This document shows positions 13,298-24,289 of a stretch of DNA of 64,000 bases, piece after piece. Source of the stretch: Capitella teleta (Eukaryota; Annelida; Polychaeta; Capitellidae); the NCBI GenBank assembly GCA_000328365.1, contig KB295062.1, positions 359,809 to 423,808 of the forward strand, written 5' to 3'. Made by a program: the position numbers and the translations under genes. Each line of letters starts with the position of its first letter. The first letter of the stretch is position 1. The notes under the pieces are model-generated. The model was not told the origin of the DNA, made no database searches, and worked only from the letters and a program-made list of their open reading frames with translations.

Positions 13298-13486
13298 CCG
13301 GTGTAACAGTCTCTATAGTCCCTCGAAAAGGTAGTCCGGCGGACTCTTAAGTCCTAGTTTGTGTAGTTCTAGGACTTCGTGTTCTAGGAATAGTAGTCCT
13401 AGAACTACCTTTTCAATAGCCTACTAAAAAGCTACGTACTGCATAGTCCTACTGAGTAGGACTGACTATACATGCTGTTACACCGG
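13298..13486. mobile_element. miniature inverted-repeat element (MITE-like)
   Basis: A 189-bp element is bounded by perfect 12-bp inverted repeats, CCGGTGTAACAG at the left and CTGTTACACCGG at the right. The similarity continues inward (TATAGTC). The interior is internally palindromic: AAAAGGTAGT near 13327 pairs with ACTACCTTTT near 13404, and AGTCCTAG/CTAGGACT motifs recur. It has no coding capacity. I see no convincing target-site duplication, so the superfamily is left open. Confidence 0.7.
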
Positions 13487-13608
13487 ATTGACGTGAATCA
13501 TAACGGCAGTAACAAAAAATATCACTCTCGCGCCTTTCGCCGACGTCTGCGACTGTAGAAACGGTTGTCAATAACGCTTTGGCAATTTTGGTCGAAAAAT
13601 GTCTAGAA

Positions 13609-16450
13609 ATGTTGTTAATCGTGGCAAGTCTTATGATTGGAATCGGCGCTGTCTGTCTATGGATGGGTCGTTTTGTTCTGCGACAACCCCCCTGCACTTG
13701 TGCGGTTCTGCTCAGAGGAAAAACTGTCCTTATCACCGGTTAGACTCATTGTGTAATACCCAGTTCGGCAGTTGGCCGCTCGACTGGTGCCAGTGGTGGT
13801 GTGGCGTCGTCTGCTCGTTAGACAATGCTGTTAGACTAGCCGTGCCACTCCTTTCGGCAGGCTCCTGCGTCGCTTCAGCTTTACTTTTAAGACTGAAGCG
13901 ACGCAGGAGCCAGCCGAAAGGAGTGGCACGGCTACGGTTAGCCCAACTCCACATAATAAATGATAATTATTTAGGCAAGTGCTGCCTCTTGGCAAGTTGG
14001 CGTCGGGCTCGGCCGGGGAATGAAGGAGTTCAAGGACGAGGGCGTGCCCCCACGGAATAGAACAGCTCAGCTATAAAAAAAAGTGTGCCACTAATCATTT
14101 AATTTATATTTGCCACAATTATTTCATTCTGGGTCCCATTTCCCAATTAATAATCCTATATAATTATCTATATCTCTTATAAATATAAGTTACATCCCAT
14201 CACAATTTAAGGTTTAATTAATTCTTAATCCTGCATACTATCATTATTCATAATGGCATATTATACCAAGATATTTGCAGCAGTACACCGTGCCCAGCCT
14301 TGTTAAGCAGCACTGCAGGCTCACTGAATAACTGCATGTTATTGTAATGAATGTAGCTCCCGAAGCTGTAGCGTAGTCTATAATACACTAACTGCTCCGC
14401 TACCCTCATGAGCTATAATGAATGCTAATAATGCCCAGCTTCAAATACTTTAATTTTCTGCTCGTGTTTGTTCAAGTACTGACAAAGCTGGGCCACATGC
14501 CATGATGCGATCGTCGGAAGCGCAATCCAGAATCATGCATATTCAATTATTCATGAGTGAGATGTTGGGGCAGGTATACGACTGTGTATGTAAAGAGAGG
14601 TAAACTTTTTACTGCACGATGACCACATATTAAATTAATAATTATAATTTAATTCACAATTATGCATCACATATTAATTATTTATAGTCTTTCAATGCTA
14701 CTTGTATACTTGAGTCGACCACTGCCCAAAAAGAATGGAATGGAATCAATAGGTTGTTATCATCTTGCATAAGTGGCTGTTCCATGTTTTGCGCACACCC
14801 GCTTATCTTCAATTACTAGGCCCCATGCCAATCGCCGACCTACCAACGAACGCTTGGCCACGAGTCAGGGGACACACACCGGATCTGACCAGAACTTTAT
14901 TCTGAAACGCATGCTTTTTGCGGGAATAGATTTCCTTCAATAAAAACTACACTGCATGAAGCCCATCTGCTGACTCGTCCTTTCTGCCTGTCGAACATTG
15001 ATTCCAACCTTCTGGTTGAGACAAAATTTACTTATAATATATGATAATTGACCTTAATAAATGCCCCCTATTTTTCTATTGTCCCTATAGTGAAGCAAAA
15101 ACAGCTTGTTAATGTAATGCATGCATGCAGGCGGCAGTCAAGGCATCGGCTTGGCTGTATCGCTGGATCTGGCCAGGCGAGGAGCTCGAATCATAATTGC
15201 AAGTCGAGATGCTTTTCAAGGTCACAGAGCTGTGCAGAAAATACGAGGTATGGAATCTTTCATTTGGATCCTAACATCATTCCACGTATAATACTCATCC
15301 AGATGAATGCAATATTCCTGTCGAAATCGAACATCACACAGTCGACTTAGCAGACCTCAATTCTGTTTCTTATTTTGCCGAAGCAATACTGAGCAGAGAA
15401 AATTACTTGGACATCCTCATCAACAATGCTGGTATGTTCACTAGTCTTGTGTTCATTTCACTGCGTGTAATTCAAACTCATTTGATGATGAGGACCTTTT
15501 TTTAATCCAGCTGTGGCGTACTCCACTCTAGACGAAGAACGCACTCCACAGGGTTACGACCGAGCCTTTGCCACCAACTATCTCGGTCATTTCTTGTTAA
15601 CACATCTGCTGATGGGGCTGTTGCTGAAGTCTTCGTACAGGCGCATCATCAACGTTTCTTCTGCATCTCACGCATGGGCCCCTGATCTGAATTTTTCAGT
15701 TCAGGATGCTAAGTATGGCAACGCTATGTATCCTCATCTCCAGGGCTATGACACTAGCAAGTTGGCCCTGGTGTTGCACGCTAAATTCCTGTCTTATCTT
15801 TACTCAAGTAAGTTGTGGTCATATTTGTGTTGGAGCTGTTATATGTTAGTTTATTCTCTTCAGAGAATGATGTGGTGGCATGCGCTGTGCATCCTGGACT
15901 TTGCTTGACGAGTCTTTGGTTTAATATGAAGTATTTTTACCCTCTATGTCTGAGCAAGATCTTCTGTTTCCTTATCTGGTACTATTACCGCATATAGTTT
16001 GCTCCTTACACACTCTTAATGCAACTCTTTCACAGGCCTTTTTCACAATCTCCACAGAATGCTGCACAGTCTGTCATTCACTGTGTTGTATCTCCTGATA
16101 AATACGCTCTTATGGGGAAATATATCGAGAAATGCAAAGCGAAAGAAATTCAACACAAAAACACAAAAAACCTCCAAGAAGCTGAGCTTCTTTGGAATGT
16201 CAGTTTTTTTCTCTCTGGGCTCCAATGCAAGAGACGTTTGTCGTTGAGCGAGGAAACCAAAAAGCCACAGTGTTATGATGACGTTAGGAACCCTTATGTG
16301 AAGAATGAAGTGAAACCTCTCCAAGTTCCTAGCGTCGTTAAAATCGACGAAAGATACAAAGTCCTTCCTGAAAAGAACTTGGTCGATGTCTGTGGTAATC
16401 GGATTGATGTAGACGCGTTTGTGTGGAATCAACTTCCCTGCTTCTCTTGA
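13609..16450 (+). CDS. membrane-anchored short-chain dehydrogenase (retinol-dehydrogenase-like), 6 exons
   Basis: Exons 13609-13738, 15131-15247, 15303-15431, 15511-15807, 15864-15978 and 16036-16450 are phase-consistent and give 400 aa. Residues 1-18 form a hydrophobic anchor. The NAD(P) motif TGGSQGIG spans 43-50, Ser lies in NVSS at about 175, and the catalytic YDTSK spans 205-209, so the classical SDR core is complete. The usual NNAG reads NNAA (exon 3/4 junction). Family members such as RDH11-14 and DHRSX reduce retinal or polyprenal-type substrates at the ER or mitochondria; the substrate here is unknown. After the usual end (LLWNVS, about residue 317) the frame continues about 80 residues in a Lys-rich extension I do not recognise. 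Intron 1 (1.39 kb) holds a long hairpin. Exon 5 uses the donor GTACTA, the join I trust least. Confidence 0.85.
13838..13933 (+). repeat. 41-bp-arm inverted repeat (hairpin) in intron 1 of the dehydrogenase gene
   Basis: The left arm 13838-13878 and right arm 13893-13933 are reverse complements with one mismatch in 41 positions, separated by a 14-nt loop. The arms are GC-rich compared with the surroundings. It lies about 100 nt after the exon 1 donor, so it would be transcribed in the pre-mRNA. It could be a recent inverted duplication or a precursor of small RNAs. Confidence 0.9.
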
Positions 16451-17790
16451 TTTTATAATTTTAGTCGTATCTTAAATGTGTATCTTTTCAAATTATATAC
16501 TTGAGACTTTTGTAAAAACAAAAGGGGAGAATTCTAGCCCTGAGTGCACTGTTAAGAGACTTAATGTAAGTACATGTGCATACTGTATCTGGTATGGCTG
16601 CCATAAATAAACATGAAGTAGTGTTCTAGGTTTCATTGTTCACTGGTCTCCGGCGCTACTGAAAAGAAGCACCAGCACACACCAATGAAAACTCACCCCT
16701 ATTTTGGTACGTCCATTTCACTCGATTTCACATGACGTCACTCAGAATTTCCAAGATGGCTCACAAGGCGAGGCGAGTGAAAATGAAGTCACTGTATTTG
16801 CTGAATACGACCAGTTGACTAAATGTTACTATAAATAACAGCCAATGAGATACCACCTGTCATCGGTGTGTGCCTGTGTCATTATATATATATGACCAGG
16901 GAACCAGTGAAGGTTTTATTGCAAATTACTCACTTGATTGTTTCTTGATCTGGTTAGCTGTCATGTGCTGCACTTAATGGTGTGGTAACATCTTTTAATT
17001 ATCAGCATTCATCTATGCATTAGTACTGTTTAATTTGAAGTACCCAGTAAATTAGTTTGAAGCCTGAAATGTTCTGTGAGATTTCACATTTTACCATAAT
17101 TACAATGTTTGATAATTATGACCAGTATTTTCTTCCAACATCTACCTCTTTACATATTTTACTTTCATTTTTGGTTCTCATTTCTTTTACTTGTATCGTA
17201 TTTACAATTAACTTATTTTTTGTCACGTCAACTCAGCCCGATTCTGTATTTTCTACTTTATGCATCTTTTTGTTTATTTTACTTGTATATAATTTAATTT
17301 CTCATCTGTACAACGCATTTGAAAAGGTTTTACTTGTAAATTGCGTTTTATGTATCTGAAATAAATAAATGCATAATTTCTAATTGCATTTTATGGTAGT
17401 AATTAACTGCACCATTTTCCTGTCGAAAATTCCATCGATGGCGTAAATTTGGTTGATACTACTTGCGAATAAAATTGGAAAAACCACCTGTATCTTCAGT
17501 TTGAATCTTGTTTTGATGCTGTGTACCATGCAGACAGGAGTTGATCTATGAGAATCAATTAATAATAATTAATTAATTAATTAATAATAATGCTATGAGA
17601 ATCAATTAAACTAAACAAAAGTCATTGAAAACAAGAATACACAATAGATATAAATTTATCACATGAACAAGAAAATAAATCATTAAACATCAATTAATCA
17701 TATCACACAAACAATCACATTTAGCACCTCTATTATCTAATATATAATATTTATATATATTAGATATGACATTAACCATTAATACCGTAT
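16451..17790. other. 3' flank of the dehydrogenase gene and intergenic DNA
   Basis: A poly(A) signal candidate (AATAAA, 16606-16611) lies about 155 bp after the dehydrogenase stop. The rest is AT-rich with TTAATTAA-type repeats at 17558-17600. No gene is recognised. Confidence 0.6.
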
Positions 17791-19460
17791 TCAAAATCTT
17801 GAAACATCTCTGCCAAACAGGATGGTCTTGGTCCAATCCAGAGGGACCTGCATCCTGAGACGCCACGACCCCAGCTGAGTCAGGTAAGCCGATCGCCATA
17901 GAAACCAAGATGGAAAACCTGCAGAGAGTTTTACAGTTTGTGAATCGTGAATTCATTTTTAAATACCTTGTACTTTGAGGTCGGGAGTATCGGTGAGGCC
18001 TTCGTAACCTCCAATGTAAGCCAGCATTCCAGAACTTTTGAATTCAAAACTGGTGCGCTTTTGCACATTGTCGATGGCTAGGCGTTGCGCCAAGTACCTT
18101 CCCTGACGTTCTGCAACCTATGACGGAAACTTGGTAAGTAGACGGTGTTGGTTAATTGGAGTTATAAACCTGTGCAGTGCAGGGCAAAGGCTGTTCTTCA
18201 ATGTCAGCGCAATCGCCAATCGCAAACACCGTCTCCGGTGAAGCATCTTTCACCCGAAGGTGAGCGTCCGTTAATATCTTGAGAAATATGAAAAGTTAAA
18301 AGTGGTGAAATGGCAAATGAAATGGCATAATGGTGAATAGAGTTACCTGGCCCCGTTCGTTCTTGGTGACCGCAAGCTGCTGAGTGAACCATCGAGGAGA
18401 GAGGCCGGTGCTCCATACGACGAGGCCACACGGAAGAACCTCTCCATCTTGCAATTTCACATAATCGGCTCCAACCTCTGAACCAAAGAGCAAACACCAT
18501 GGGACGTCAAGACCAAGAGCACTACGGACTGACCAGTGACGGAAGATTTCAGCAAAGTGAACCGATCCCTCTGACTTATCTTCTTCTCTGCGTATTTCTG
18601 CAAACGACCGTCAAACGAGCCAAGGATCTTGTTGGATTCCACCAGCGTCACTCGAGATTTAGTCTGCTCGTCTTTGCCGAAGAGCCGAGAGACATCCTGT
18701 ACACAATTATCAATGATACTCGAAATAATTCAGTCGTTAGATTCCTCCCACCTGTTCAAAAAAATCGTACAGCTCGGCACCAAACTCCACTCCAGTGGGA
18801 CCTCCACCCACGATGACAGTGTGTAGGAGACGTTTCTTCTCTTCTTCTGCAAGATCCGGCTGAAGAGCCAGCTCAAAGTTGCTCAACAATTGGTTACGAA
18901 TTCTACGAGCATCAGCAACTTCTTTGAGGAAGAAAGCATGCTCAGTGACACCAGGGACTCCAAAGGTGTTGCTCAGAGCACCCACGCCAATCACCAGAGC
19001 ATCGTAAGACAAGGAGTAGGTGAGCTCCTTTTTGAGAGCACTTTGGCAGTGCACCAGCTGTTTCTCCAAATCCACACCGGTTGCAAATGCCAGATGAAAA
19101 TGATCGCCTTGCCGGAATCCAGTGTTTCTCACCGGTTCTATAATGGACCTGATAAGATAAGTAGATAACAGATGGGGGAGGATTACAAATGTATCTAATT
19201 TCTAGTCAGAATCACACTCACCGAAACTCTAGGGTACCCACAGTAGTGCTGCACAAGAGTGGCGTGAACAGGAAGTGGTTGCGAGGACTGACGACAATCA
19301 CGTCATATTTTGATTTATCAACATTGGTCAGGAGAGCGTAACTTGCCCAACCGGTGCCAAGGATAACAAGTTTCTTCCTTGATTTCTGCACAGATGACGT
19401 TAAGAGTCTGCAATTGCAATTTTTTAAGAGCCCTCCAGGCTTAAGAGCCACTTTGAGCAT
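17791..19460 (-). CDS. type II (alternative, rotenone-insensitive) NADH dehydrogenase, 7 exons
   Basis: Exons in transcript order: 19460-19222, 19148-18752, 18696-18534, 18477-18347, 18277-18170, 18117-17967, 17918-17791. They are phase-consistent and give 438 aa, the usual NDH-2 size. NDH-2 transfers electrons from NADH to ubiquinone without pumping protons and bypasses complex I. A basic, Ser-containing N-terminus of about 28 residues looks like a mitochondrial presequence. The FAD motif (ILGTGWAS) spans about 33-40 and the NADH motif ([10 protein letters not shown]) about 193-202. The family signature AIGDCA is present, and the C-terminus ([12 protein letters not shown], ending GRDVSRF) matches the membrane-binding tail. 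No EF-hand is seen, so it is an NDH-2 without a Ca2+ domain. It starts 81 bp after the ADAT2 stop on the same strand. Confidence 0.93.
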
Positions 19461-19494
19461 GGCGACGTGGGGCTTTCAGATTCCTCGACTGGTT

Positions 19495-19510
19495 CTGAAA
19501 AAAGAAGAGA
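19495..19510 (-). promoter_or_regulatory. splice-acceptor-like site in the ADAT2 / NDH-2 spacer
   Basis: The 81-nt spacer contains, on the minus strand, a pyrimidine tract ending CTTTTTTCAG. It lies 47 nt after the ADAT2 stop and 34 nt before the NDH-2 start codon. No AATAAA is present on the minus strand between the ADAT2 stop and this site. It could accept a trans-spliced leader or an upstream 5'-UTR exon. Confidence 0.55.
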
Positions 19511-19541
19511 ACCGGGGATCATCACTAAGCCGCAATAAAGT

Positions 19542-20739
<1,198 letters not shown>

Positions 20740-20747
20740 CCTACAGC

Positions 20748-21753
20748 CAGGGCTCGAAATAGGACTCAACTACTCGCCAAGGAGTAAAAATTCCCAGCGG
20801 CGAGTAAATATATCAAGAATGGTCGCCAGATGGCGAGTAAAATTTTAGCCCTCCAAATAAGATGTAAAGGGCAGATTCTTTGGTTAACGCCACAGAAAAA
20901 TTACGTAGCAATATATTTTTGCTCAATCCTCAGTTAAAAAACTGAAACCTGTGAGCCCATCTTGGTGCCTAATATCATGCGGGCAGTTTGAATTAGCTAA
21001 TGCCATGTCAACGCCAGATCAGACGAATAATTTTGGTGCCGCCATTGTTCTTACTGCATTCACATCTTTCCAAATTAAGTCGCGTCTTAGGTATAGTATG
21101 TTATACTGGTGGTTAGTCTGAATTCTATAGTACATGTAGTAGCAGGGGTTGATGATTTCATGCATCGTTGATTCCATCATCCCCTCACAAACACAGCATT
21201 TGAAATCGGAAGTTGATTCCAACTCTTGCTCCAATATGTAAGTTGACGCGGTTTAGTTAACGCTCGAGTTAACAATTTCTTTTATAATTCTTTTAAAGAT
21301 TCCCACTAAAGGTCGATCAAAGGATTGGCGACACAGGTCTGTGTATTTTCCTTTGTAATTTTCATTTGTTGGTTGTATTGGCTCACCTAATTGAGAGTGG
21401 ATGCGTGGCCATTACAACATACCAGCATAACCCAGTAGAGAAAAACACACTTTTCTAGTGGCAGAGGGATAGTACTGATGCTCTTGACACATTGCTAATT
21501 AGATAAAGGTGCACTATATGGCAGTGCATACTGCATTGTCATATACGATCGACCTAAATCAAAATTGGTTGACATAGTGACATAGTATGTATCAAGGACG
21601 TACATGTATAAACTAATTCCGTTATTACCAATTGCGTTTTATGCTATATTTTTCGTCAAAATTTCTGGGGAGTAAAAATTCATTTTGGCGAGTAAAAACT
21701 CCCTGTTTACTCGCCACGTGGCGAGTAAAATTGTTCTCTTACTTCGAGCCTTG
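20748..21753. mobile_element. non-autonomous hAT-like DNA transposon with 8-bp target-site duplication
   Basis: The element starts CAGGGCTCGAAATAGG and ends with the near reverse complement of that (CTTACTTCGAGCCTTG), giving 16-bp terminal inverted repeats with three mismatches. It is flanked by a perfect 8-bp direct repeat, CCTACAGC, at 20740-20747 and 21754-21761. Eight-bp duplications and CAGGG-type ends are hallmarks of hAT elements. Subterminal GGCGAGTAAA motifs recur at both ends (about 20792, 20834, 21687, 21720) and include a perfect 24-bp palindrome at 21706-21729. The 1,006-bp interior has no recognisable transposase, so it is a deletion derivative or non-autonomous family member. 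Confidence 0.85.
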
Positions 21754-21761
21754 CCTACAGC

Positions 21762-22358
21762 GAGATGTCGCCTCTCGTTTATTTCTCTTTTGTTTATCAG
21801 CTCAAGTTTAGCCTTCGGCAGTATGAGGTCGGCCTTCTATTAACGCCCACTTATCATTAACCGATAACACAAAACAATCGGGAGGAGACACCAAGATCAA
21901 TTAATTTGTTGTATCGATTATACATAATTAATTGATTTACTACGATGAAATAATGTGAACAACGAAGCAAATCAGGAAGATTTGTCAATATTCACCTAAT
22001 TTTATTACTGGAAATGCAATCTTCGTTGTAGCCTCTCTTTCGCAACCGGTTGAATAAGAAACGAACGGAGAAACATTTGTCTGGCTCATTTTTCCTCATT
22101 GTGGCTGTTAAAATACAAGGTGTGAGGTATATTAGTCGGCGTTGAACAACTTTGATAGTGAAATTAATGTGATCTCAATTAGAGACAGCTAAGCGTATCG
22201 AAAATAATGATTCTCTCTTAAATGGAAGGCTGTATTTAACGTTATGATTATTAATCCAATCGGAAATCATTACGTCAAATCATAACGCACTCTCAATTTC
22301 GTTGTCTTACTGCACTTCTTCTTGCATGCTCTTATACCAGCCATAACATTCTTTTCAG
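21762..22358. other. intergenic 5' of the cupin gene
   Basis: AT-rich sequence without a recognised gene. CAAATCATAACGCA near 22276 recurs near 60148 and 60900, possibly a relic of a dispersed repeat. Confidence 0.5.
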
Positions 22359-22370
22359 TTCTCCCAGAAG

Positions 22371-22694
22371 ATGCCTGAGTTCATAATTGAGCATTGGAAC
22401 GAAACAGCGGATGGCCCTCTGAGTGAACTCAACTTAAAACGTAAACTCGAGCGACAAGGATATGCATGTGTGCGCTACGTCTTTAGCCCTGGAACTGACT
22501 TTCCAGACCATTCACATGATTACTGCAAGAAGGACGCCATTGCCACTGGGAAATTCCTTTTCCGCATGCTTGGCAAAGAAGTGGTTCTTCTCCCAGGGGA
22601 CATGATCGAAGTTCCCAAGGGAATGATCCACAACGCTGCCGTTGTGGGGAATGAAGATGTTGTTTTCTTTGATTCCACTAAAACTGCATCTTGA
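22371..22694 (+). CDS. small single-domain cupin protein
   Basis: An uninterrupted 107-aa frame. The beta-barrel cupin core is visible. Motif 1 gives G41...H47-S-H49, and motif 2 gives LLPGDMIEVPKG...H87. Three metal-binding histidines are therefore present, but the Glu normally 4-5 residues after the second His is replaced by Lys (K53/K54). Metal-binding cupins include dioxygenases, isomerases and sugar or storage proteins; the substrate here cannot be inferred. No signal peptide is seen, so it is probably cytosolic. Twelve nt before the start lies an acceptor-like CATTCTTTTCAG (ending 22358). The intronless form and bacterial-like size could reflect horizontal origin, but this is not shown. 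Confidence 0.8.
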   Translation: MPEFIIEHWNETADGPLSELNLKRKLERQGYACVRYVFSPGTDFPDHSHDYCKKDAIATGKFLFRMLGKEVVLLPGDMIEVPKGMIHNAAVVGNEDVVFFDSTKTAS

Positions 22695-23367
22695 GATGTT
22701 TCAAATTCGTTGTTATGCAAATTATACTTTCAAATTGAATTTTGTTCCAGCACCTTTCAATTGAGGCAGTATGGGATGTAGCAGTTTTACTTATAATCAC
22801 TTTGGTTTTATTCTTTGGAAAATGCAGTCACCATCCTCTTGTGCTAAATTTAATTTTAATCTAATATCAAGAAGCTACTAATTTTTGGTTTAATAGTTGC
22901 CTCAATTTAATTTTTTTTTTTTTTTTTTTTTTTTTGGCCATGAGAAGTTTAGTAGCTCCTCATCATCTGTTAAACGGCATAACAACCATTTCATGTTTTG
23001 CAAAAGAAAAGAGAAAAACTTATGATTATATAAAAGATTATCGTTGTACAATAATTATATTCATGTACATGGGCCGAAACTGCTGTGATGAATGTATGTT
23101 GATCCAACTTCTACAATATGTTTTAAGCAGGTTTATTTGTGGTTGTACATAAAATCCATTTCTCAATTTTAGTTAGATTTGGACCATGATTTGTTTCAAA
23201 TATTTTTCTGTGGGCTTTTAATTGATATGCTCAATATGTGAGTAATTTAAGAACATTTATTAAGAAATTGTGGTTCTGAATAACGCAAAACAAAACAAGC
23301 AGGGTCCGTTATTTCTTTGATTTTGGTTTTGCAAGTGATTATATATATGATGTGGTAAAGTAGAATT
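22695..23367. other. 3' flank of the cupin gene, intergenic
   Basis: A poly-T tract of about 25 at 22911-22935 and AT-rich DNA. No gene is recognised. Confidence 0.5.
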
Positions 23368-23379
23368 TTGGTATACTAA

Positions 23380-23704
23380 ACCGGGGCACCGGATAGCTCA
23401 GTGGGTTAAACCGCTGACTACAATCCAATGCCGACCGTGGGGGTCGAGGTCCCGGCCGGGTTTGAGACCCGATCAGGCCACGGGCGTTATGATTGTGAAT
23501 TATAAATGTAATCCGTTATAATTGTAATTCTTTGGTGACTCTGCAGTGCTGCCCAACTGCGTAACAAGGCCGGGCGCTGTGTACTACTGTCTATGGTGGT
23601 ATGCAGGGTAAAGAACCCTTGGGATTTATCGATAAGAGTAGGGGTAAACTCCGGTCCGTATCATCCGATCGGATTGGGTGGAGCCGTAAAACCCCATCAC
23701 TCAC
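23380..23704 (+). mobile_element. tRNA-derived SINE with 12-bp target-site duplication
   Basis: A 325-bp element begins GGGGCACCGGATAGCTCAGT. This contains an RNA polymerase III A box (TAGCTCAGTGG), and a B-box-like GGTTTGAGACCC lies about 60 nt further on. The remainder (GCTGCCCAACTGCG, GGGTAAAGAACCCTTGGG) is a non-tRNA body. It is bracketed by TTGGTATACTAA at 23368-23379 and again at 23705-23716, a perfect 12-bp target duplication. The intact duplication points to a relatively recent insertion. Confidence 0.82.
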
Positions 23705-23801
23705 TTGGTATACTAACCTCAGTGGTTGCTAATTCAAAGTCTTGGGTGTTGTTGCTAGAACGTATAACTGCTGAGATTTGTGGTGCTCATATATATATAT
23801 G

Positions 23802-23949
23802 TATGGTATGCCAAATATGGCGTCTGCCAATTCAATATTAATAAAATTTATTGCTAACCTCAGAATTGTTCAAATAAATATGGTATGCCAAATATGACGT
23901 CTGCCAATTCAATATTAATAAAATTTATTGCTAACCTCAGAATTGTTAA
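23802..23949 (+). repeat. tandem duplication, 77-bp unit
   Basis: Two adjacent copies, 23802-23878 and 23879-23949 (the second slightly short), differ by about one base where they overlap (TGGCGTCTGCC versus TGACGTCTGCC). This is a recent local duplication directly downstream of the SINE. Confidence 0.88.
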
Positions 23950-24289
23950 TGCTACAGGTTTTAGTTTTATTATTTTTAAATTTCTCAACGACACGTTTTC
24001 TTCCTCCCACTATATTTGTTATTGATCCTAATTAAAATTACATGTAATCTAATTTTCCAAGAAAATTTGCACGCCTGTATGACAGCCCCTATATAGGTCT
24101 CTTCTGGAAAGGAGTCTGGTGTCTATTATAATTCCCATACAATCATGCATGTGCTACGAAATGCATCACAACGTAATGGAACAGATTGAAATCATCAAAA
24201 ATTGTATATTTCTTTCCTCAGATAGTATATGTCTTTTAGGCAATAATTACTTACAGGTTACTTACAGGTCCTCTTCTGATCTTCAGGCT

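Noticed and set aside
15961-15997. Exon 5 of the dehydrogenase continuing to the in-frame TAG
   Set aside because: Reading through would truncate the SDR before the conserved C-terminal block. The GTACTA donor at 15979 restores phase with the 16036 acceptor and yields the expected LLWNVS region.
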